Shown here: positions 59,945 to 64,000 of the stretch, piece after piece | Position numbering within the stretch: position 1 is the stretch's first letter | Layout of the letters: each line of letters starts with the position of its first letter | Source of the DNA: Saccharopolyspora shandongensis | GTDB taxonomy: Bacteria > Actinomycetota > Actinomycetes > Mycobacteriales > Pseudonocardiaceae | Direction of reading: 5' to 3' | Length of the DNA stretch: 64,000 nucleotides | NCBI RefSeq assembly: GCF_900106995.1 | Contig: NZ_FNOK01000013.1 | Span: forward strand, 1 to 64,000 | Notes under the pieces: model-generated | Seen by the model: the letters and a program-made list of their open reading frames with translations, nothing else | Told to the model about the DNA's origin: nothing | The model's database searches: none | Translations under genes and position numbers: made by a program

Positions 59945-62887
59945 ATGACCGTCCCGACAACTGACGCTTCCGCCGCACAGCACACCCTCGGTTCGCGCCT
60001 GGAACGCGCGCTCCGCGCCGCGCTGGACGGCGAGGTCGCCTTCGACGACTACACCCGCCACCTCTTCTCGCGCGACGCCAGCATGTACTCGATCACGCCG
60101 CTGGGCGTCGCGTTCCCGCGCCACGACGAAGACGTCGCCGCGGCGGTGAAGGCCGCCGCCGAGCTCCGTGTGCCGGTCGTGCCCCGCGGCGCGGGAACGA
60201 GCCTGGTCGGCCAGACCGTGGGGCCCGGCCTGGTGCTCGATATGTCCCGGCACCTGAACCGGATCCTGGAGATCGACCCGGTGGCGCGCACCGCGCTGGT
60301 GGAGGTCGGCGTCGTGCAGGACCAGCTCAACCAGGCCGCCGCCGCGCACGGGCTGATGTTCGGCCCGGACACCTCCACCAGCAACCGGGCCACGATCGGC
60401 GGGATGATCGGGAACAACTCCGCGGGCAGCGGCTCGCTGACCTACGGCATGACGATCGACCACGTGCGGGCGCTGGACGTGGTGCTCGCCGACGGCTCGT
60501 GCACCCGGTTCGAGCCCGTCGACGAAGCCGAGCGGGCGCGCCGGGCTTCGGCGGAGACCCTCGAAGGCCGGATCTACCAAGCACTTCCGGGCCTGGTCAC
60601 CGCCAACGAGCACGTCATCGAGGCGAAGATGCCGGCGTTCTGGCGCCGCGCCTGCGGCTACCGGCTCGACCGGCTGGTGGGCTTCGGGCCGGAAAAACCG
60701 TTCGACCTGGCGAAGTTCGTGGTGGGCGCGGAGGGCACGCTGGTCATCGCCACCCGCGCGCTGGTGGACCTGGTGCCCAAGCCCCGGCGGACGGTCTACG
60801 CCGTCGGTCACTTCACCGACACCGCGAGCGCCATCTCGGCCACCACGGACGCGTTGAGCTGCGATCCGCACCAGGTCGAGCTGATGGACCGGACGATCCT
60901 GGACCTGTCGCGGCAGAAGATCGAGTTCGCCGGCCTCGGGAACGTGCTGGTCGGCGACCCGGGCGCGCTGCTGTTCGTCTCCTTCACCGGCGACGACGAA
61001 GCGGATCTGGTCGCGCAGCTCGACCGGCTCGATGCGCGGTGGCAGCAGAGCGGGCACGGCTACCACACGCTCCGCGCGGTCACGGCCGCCGAGCAGTCGG
61101 CGCTGCTGAAGGTCCGGAAGTCCAGCCTGGGCCTGCTGATGGCCGCCGGTGAGGGGACCCGCCGCCCGCTGGCCTTCGTCGAGGACACCGCCGTGGACCC
61201 GGTGCACCTAGCCGAATACACCAAGCGGTTCAAGGAGATCCTCGACGAGCACCGGATGGAGGCGGGGTTCTACGGCCACTGCTCGGTGGGCTGCCTGCAC
61301 ATCCGCCCGTTCGTCGACCTGACCGACCCCGGCGAGGTCGCCAAGATGCGCGCCGTCGCGGAAGCCGTCAAAGACCTCGTCGCCGAGTACGGCGGTGTGA
61401 ACTCCAGCGAACACGGCGACGGCCTCGCCCGCAGCGAGTTCAACCGGGAGATCTTCGGCGACGAGCTGTACGAGGCCATGCGCGAGGTCAAGCGGCTCTT
61501 CGACCCCGGCGGCGTCATGAACCCCGGCAAGATCGTCGATGCGCCGTCGATGACCGAGAACCTGCGCGACCGCGACGCGCTCCCGCCCGCCCCACCGCTG
61601 CGGACGGCGCTGGAGTTCGAGGTCGTCGGCGGCATGCGCGGCGCCGCCGACCGCTGCATGAACATCGGTGCCTGCCGGAAGTCCACCGCCGGCGTGATGT
61701 GCCCGTCCTACATCGCGACGAAGAACGAGGAGCACTCCACCCGCGGCCGCGCCAACGCGTTGGTGAAGGCGCTGTCCGAACCGGATCCGCACGCGGCGCT
61801 GGGCGGCGAGCGCCTCCACGAAATCCTCGACCTCTGCCTGATGTGCAAGGCGTGCAAGAGCGAATGCCCGATGAGCGTGGACATGGCCTCGCTGAAGGCC
61901 GAAACGCTCGCGCACCACCACGAGATCCACGGGACTCCGCTCCGGTCGCGCGTGTTCTCCTCGATCCGCGCGCTCAACCGGCTCGGCTCGGCCACCGCCC
62001 CGCTGTCCAATCTGCCCGGCCGGATCCCCCTCCTGCGCCGGATCCTGGATCGCACGCTCGGCATCGCGGCGGCCCGCCCGCTGCCCACGTTCCAGCGGGT
62101 CAGCCTGCTCCGCTGGTTCCGCCGCCGAACGCCCGCGCCGCCCGCCGCGCCGCAGGGCGCGGTCACCTGGCTCGCGGACTCGTTCACGACCTTCACCGAA
62201 CCGCACATCGGCCGGGCGGGCATCGAGCTGCTGGAGCGGTCGGGTTGGCGGGTGGATCTCGCGGGCGGCGGCTGCTGCGGGCGGTCGAGCATGTCGAAGG
62301 GAATGCTGGACGACGCGAAGAAGAAGGCGACGGCGCTGGTCACCTCGCTGGAGCGGGACACCGCACCGGATTCGCCGATCGTGGGCTGCGAGCCGTCGTG
62401 CGTGTTGATGCTCCGCGAGGAGCACAAGGCGCTGCTGCCCGATTCCTCGGCGGTGCGCGCCGTGGCGGAGCGGGTCAAGCAGGTGGAGGAACTCCTCGTC
62501 GAGGCGATCGACGCGGGCCGGCTGGCCCTGCGCGGGGATTCGTGGCTCGCGGGGCGCCGCATCGTCTTCCACGGCCACTGCCACCAGAAGGCCGAAGTCG
62601 GCACCGCCGCCACGGTCGCCCTGCTGCGCCGGATCCCGGGGGCGGAGGTCGTGGAGATCGACGCGGGCTGCTGCGGGATGGCAGGCTCGTTCGGCTTCGA
62701 GTCGGAGCACTACGAAACGTCCATGACCGTCGGCGGGGACCGGTTGTTCCCGGCGCTGGCGGCGGAACCCGAGGACACGGTAGTGGCCGCGACCGGGATT
62801 TCGTGCCGGCAGCAGATCTTCCACGGCGCGGGGCGCACCGCGTGGCACCCCGTGGAGCTGGTGCGCGAGGCCCTGTCCGTCGGCTAG
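59945..62887 (+). CDS. FAD-linked D-2-hydroxyacid dehydrogenase with Fe-S and CCG domains
   Basis: 980 residues. Residues ~30-530 are an FAD-binding type 4/FAD-oxidase C fold (PRGAGTSLVGQTVGPGLVLD, GNNSAGSGSLTYG, VVGAEGTLVI, HSEHGDGL). A ferredoxin-type region has CLMCKACKSECP. The C-terminal two-CCG region (GGGCCGRSSM, then DAGCCGMAGSF) is the Fe-S/heterodisulfide-reductase type. This combines GlcD- and GlcF-like functions of glycolate or D-lactate dehydrogenase, transferring electrons from D-2-hydroxyacids to a carrier. GAGAGGAA precedes the ATG. Confidence 0.93.
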   Translation: MTVPTTDASAAQHTLGSRLERALRAALDGEVAFDDYTRHLFSRDASMYSITPLGVAFPRHDEDVAAAVKAAAELRVPVVPRGAGTSLVGQTVGPGLVLDMSRHLNRILEIDPVARTALVEVGVVQDQLNQAAAAHGLMFGPDTSTSNRATIGGMIGNNSAGSGSLTYGMTIDHVRALDVVLADGSCTRFEPVDEAERARRASAETLEGRIYQALPGLVTANEHVIEAKMPAFWRRACGYRLDRLVGFGPEKPFDLAKFVVGAEGTLVIATRALVDLVPKPRRTVYAVGHFTDTASAISATTDALSCDPHQVELMDRTILDLSRQKIEFAGLGNVLVGDPGALLFVSFTGDDEADLVAQLDRLDARWQQSGHGYHTLRAVTAAEQSALLKVRKSSLGLLMAAGEGTRRPLAFVEDTAVDPVHLAEYTKRFKEILDEHRMEAGFYGHCSVGCLHIRPFVDLTDPGEVAKMRAVAEAVKDLVAEYGGVNSSEHGDGLARSEFNREIFGDELYEAMREVKRLFDPGGVMNPGKIVDAPSMTENLRDRDALPPAPPLRTALEFEVVGGMRGAADRCMNIGACRKSTAGVMCPSYIATKNEEHSTRGRANALVKALSEPDPHAALGGERLHEILDLCLMCKACKSECPMSVDMASLKAETLAHHHEIHGTPLRSRVFSSIRALNRLGSATAPLSNLPGRIPLLRRILDRTLGIAAARPLPTFQRVSLLRWFRRRTPAPPAAPQGAVTWLADSFTTFTEPHIGRAGIELLERSGWRVDLAGGGCCGRSSMSKGMLDDAKKKATALVTSLERDTAPDSPIVGCEPSCVLMLREEHKALLPDSSAVRAVAERVKQVEELLVEAIDAGRLALRGDSWLAGRRIVFHGHCHQKAEVGTAATVALLRRIPGAEVVEIDAGCCGMAGSFGFESEHYETSMTVGGDRLFPALAAEPEDTVVAATGISCRQQIFHGAGRTAWHPVELVREALSVG

Positions 62888-62899
62888 AGCCTGTTTCCG

Positions 62900-63070
62900 A
62901 ACTTGCTCTGCTTGGCGGTGCCGGTAGCGGAACCTCAGGCGCCTTCTCGCTGTGGGATCCCCGACTCATGAAAGCCAATTCACCACATCGGGGCTGTCCT
63001 CGCGAGAAGACACCTGAGAACCCGCGGCGGTGCAAGCGGCGAGGGCGGGCTAAGCGGCTGCGCCGCTTCA
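62900..63070. repeat. structured intergenic repeat, copy 2
   Basis: Direct repeat of the element at 59690. It keeps all nested stems of copy 1, with differences mainly in loops and spacers. Lies between the dehydrogenase and the FAH gene. Confidence 0.88.
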
Positions 63071-63134
63071 AAGACAAGACCTCACGTTGCCACGCCGCAC
63101 ACCACGACATTCAAAAGAGCCGCTAGGAGGCACC

Positions 63135-63887
63135 ATGCGAATAGTCCGCTACCGCCTCGGTGACCGGGTCGGCCGCGGCGTCGTCGTCGGCGACCTGGTG
63201 CACGAGCTGCCCGACGGCAACGACGCCCCGGGGCGAGTCGTGGGTCCGCTGTCGGGCGTCACGCTGCTCGCCCCGTGCGAGCCGCGCGTGATCGTCTGCG
63301 CGGGCAGCAATTACGCCGACCAGATCGCAGAGAAGGGCAGGCCCTGGCCGGAGCAGCCGTCGCTGTTCCTCAAGGCTCCCAACGCGATCACCGGTCCGGA
63401 TGCGGAGGTGCTGCGGCCGCCCGAGGTGCGGCGGCTGGAGTACGAAGGCGAACTCGCCGTCGTCATCGGCCGCACCGCGCGCGACGTGCGGGCCGATCGC
63501 TTCGCCGACGTCGTGTTGGGCTACACCTGCGCGAACGACGTCACCGCGCACGACTGGCGCGCCGACGGCCAGTGGACGCGGGCGAAGAGCGCGGATACGT
63601 TCTGCCCGCTGGGCCCCTGGATCGAGACCGAGGTGTCCGACCCGTCCGCCCTGCGGATCACCACGAGGCTGGCCGGGGAGGTCGTCCAGCGGGGATCGGT
63701 CGCGGACATGGTGTTCGGGATCGGGGAACTGCTGGCCTTCGTCACCCGCTGGATCACCCTGGAGTCCGGTGACGTGCTGCTCACCGGCAGCCCGGCCGGG
63801 GTGGGACCGATGGCACCCGGAGACGCCGTCGAGGTCGAGATCTCCGAGGTGGGCGCGCTGCGCAACGTGGTGGCCGACCGGGTGTGA
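63135..63887 (+). CDS. fumarylacetoacetate hydrolase-family protein
   Basis: 250 residues. The metal-binding Glu-Glu is in EYEGELAVVIG, with the Asp in YTCANDVTAHDW. GSPAGVGP and the C-terminal IEV-like strand complete the FAH fold. Such proteins hydrolyse or decarboxylate beta-dicarbonyl or acylpyruvate compounds. TAGGAGG five bases before ATG 63135 fixes the start. Confidence 0.93.
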   Translation: MRIVRYRLGDRVGRGVVVGDLVHELPDGNDAPGRVVGPLSGVTLLAPCEPRVIVCAGSNYADQIAEKGRPWPEQPSLFLKAPNAITGPDAEVLRPPEVRRLEYEGELAVVIGRTARDVRADRFADVVLGYTCANDVTAHDWRADGQWTRAKSADTFCPLGPWIETEVSDPSALRITTRLAGEVVQRGSVADMVFGIGELLAFVTRWITLESGDVLLTGSPAGVGPMAPGDAVEVEISEVGALRNVVADRV

Positions 63888-63972
63888 CCCGGCCAGCCGA
63901 CCGCCAGATTCCGTCGTCGTACCAACGAATCCACCAACCCCTGCGAGCCAACGTCTGCCTCGAGGAGTGTCG

Positions 63973-64000
63973 ATGTCCTTACAGGTAATATCGATCATCG
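63973..64000 (+). CDS. start of a gene running out of the window
   Basis: GAGGAG followed by ATG TCC TTA CAG, reading MSLQVISII up to the window edge. Nothing more can be said. Confidence 0.4.

Overview
The window is a high-GC actinomycete chromosome segment. Gene style (overlapping GTG/ATG starts, TetR/GlxA/PaaX/IclR regulators), a GvpA-F-G-O-J-L-S-K gas vesicle operon, TerC, BioQ-type biotin control and a Pls-type peptide synthetase point to the Pseudonocardiales, most likely Saccharopolyspora or a close relative. The genus is an inference from style, not a measured placement. No rRNA, tRNA or CRISPR array was seen.

Layout. 1-800: tail of an IS630-type transposase and two copies of a perfect palindromic repeat. 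0.8-9.0 kb: a catabolic island with a two-domain anthraniloyl/salicylyl-CoA monooxygenase-reductase, acyl-CoA dehydrogenase, SDR, RidA, PaaX regulator, an isatin hydrolase/kynurenine formamidase-like cyclase and a thiamine-diphosphate decarboxylase. Read together these suggest isatin or isatinate to anthranilate to anthraniloyl-CoA and ring cleavage. 9.2-11.5 kb: an IS605-type element with intact tnpA and damaged tnpB, beside the C-terminal half of an amino-acid permease. 11.6-22.2 kb: lipid kinase, DMT exporter, three more palindromic repeats, fatty-acid desaturase, then an M1 metallopeptidase coupled to a 1,322-residue Pls/PosA-type synthetase (A-T-6TM-hexapeptide domains), and a glucose-dehydrogenase-like protein.

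22.5-42 kb is a stress and gas-vesicle region: Asp23, CsbD, two related small amphipathic proteins, the tightly overlapping gvp operon read leftward (about 31.3 to 25.6 kb) headed by a repeat protein and an SRPBCC protein with a very acidic tail, GlsB, MarR, a SpoIIE-type phosphatase, a DUF6292-like protein, an internally deleted membrane-protein pseudogene, and a PAS-PAS-GGDEF-EAL protein.

41.6-52.6 kb: monoacylglycerol lipase, a GlxA-type AraC regulator divergent from an HD protein, two TetR regulators each beside a divergent enzyme gene with clear palindromic operators, an SDR, an SDR remnant, a zinc-binding small protein, a tiny ORF with its own terminator-like structure, and terC behind a probable yybP-ykoY manganese riboswitch.

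52.8-57.6 kb: a complete BioQ-bioBAFD biotin operon with two adjacent BioQ-type operators. 57.6-64 kb: an IclR regulator with repeated half-sites, a class V aminotransferase, a 980-residue FAD/Fe-S D-2-hydroxyacid dehydrogenase and an FAH-family protein. Two direct copies of a ~165-bp structured intergenic repeat flank the dehydrogenase gene.
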